A program made the position numbers and the translations under genes. Positions 21,809 to 21,887 of a DNA stretch of 21,887 nt are shown one piece after another. Source of the stretch: an uncultured Campylobacter sp. GTDB taxonomy: Bacteria > Campylobacterota > Campylobacteria > Campylobacterales > Campylobacteraceae. The notes beneath the pieces were generated by a model that saw nothing but the letters and a program-made list of their open reading frames with translations, was not told where the DNA came from and did not search any database. Position 1 is the stretch's first letter; each line of letters starts with the position of its first letter. Location of the stretch: assembly GCF_938045625.1 (NCBI RefSeq), contig NZ_CALIAV010000037.1:1-21887 (forward strand). Reading direction: 5' to 3'.

Positions 21809-21887
21809 GTTTTAACATCCAAAAGGGGCGGATCGCTTGACACTAACCGCCCCCTAGAAATCTTTAAAATTAACCCTCTGCTAATTG

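Noticed and set aside
1..21887. CRISPR arrays, tRNA or rRNA genes, insertion sequences
   Set aside because: No regular repeat-spacer array, cloverleaf, rRNA segment or transposase was seen on either strand.

Overview
The window looks like a moderate-GC Campylobacter chromosome (C. showae / rectus / curvus / concisus type; genus from gene content and the W. succinogenes-like frdCAB operon, species not determined). The word AAATTT is very common up to about 16460, roughly 7 per kb by eye. It is several-fold rarer to the right, where the gene content also changes from core metabolism to small phage- or plasmid-like genes.

Core part (1-16202). pepE and dcuC (+) come first. They are followed on the minus strand by a Sel1-repeat gene interrupted by an in-frame TGA, and by pepT. 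A DUF6882-like gene (+) faces dctA (-). A yebC-cyclophilin pair (-) is divergent from a tightly overlapping GNAT-copper chaperone-copA operon (+) that seems to be read from a leaderless start. A TorD-like chaperone overlaps lgt (+). The frdCAB menaquinol:fumarate reductase operon (+) closes the block with a clear terminator. Several genes fit one theme: PepE releases aspartate from Asp-X dipeptides, deaminated aspartate gives fumarate, Frd reduces it to succinate, and DcuC/DctA move C4-dicarboxylates across the membrane. FrdC keeps its four haem histidines and the quinone-site Glu. At the position of the W. succinogenes E-pathway Glu180 it has Val.

Accessory part (about 16650 to beyond 21887). 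A dif-like site (16650-16677) lies between frdB and a ParE-type toxin/antitoxin pair. Then come a gene-free tract with three families of short direct repeats and two hairpins (17373-18068), a three-gene operon of unknown function (-), a divergent small HTH regulator (+), a second mostly gene-free tract with a GTTAC repeat/palindrome cluster and a strong outward plus-strand promoter, a HEPN-like (RNRAFH) protein (-), and a replication-initiator-like protein (-). I read this as the left end of an integrated small replicon, perhaps a Xer/dif-integrated filamentous-phage-like or rolling-circle element. The right end is outside the window, and no coat, Zot or integrase gene is visible, so that identity is inference.
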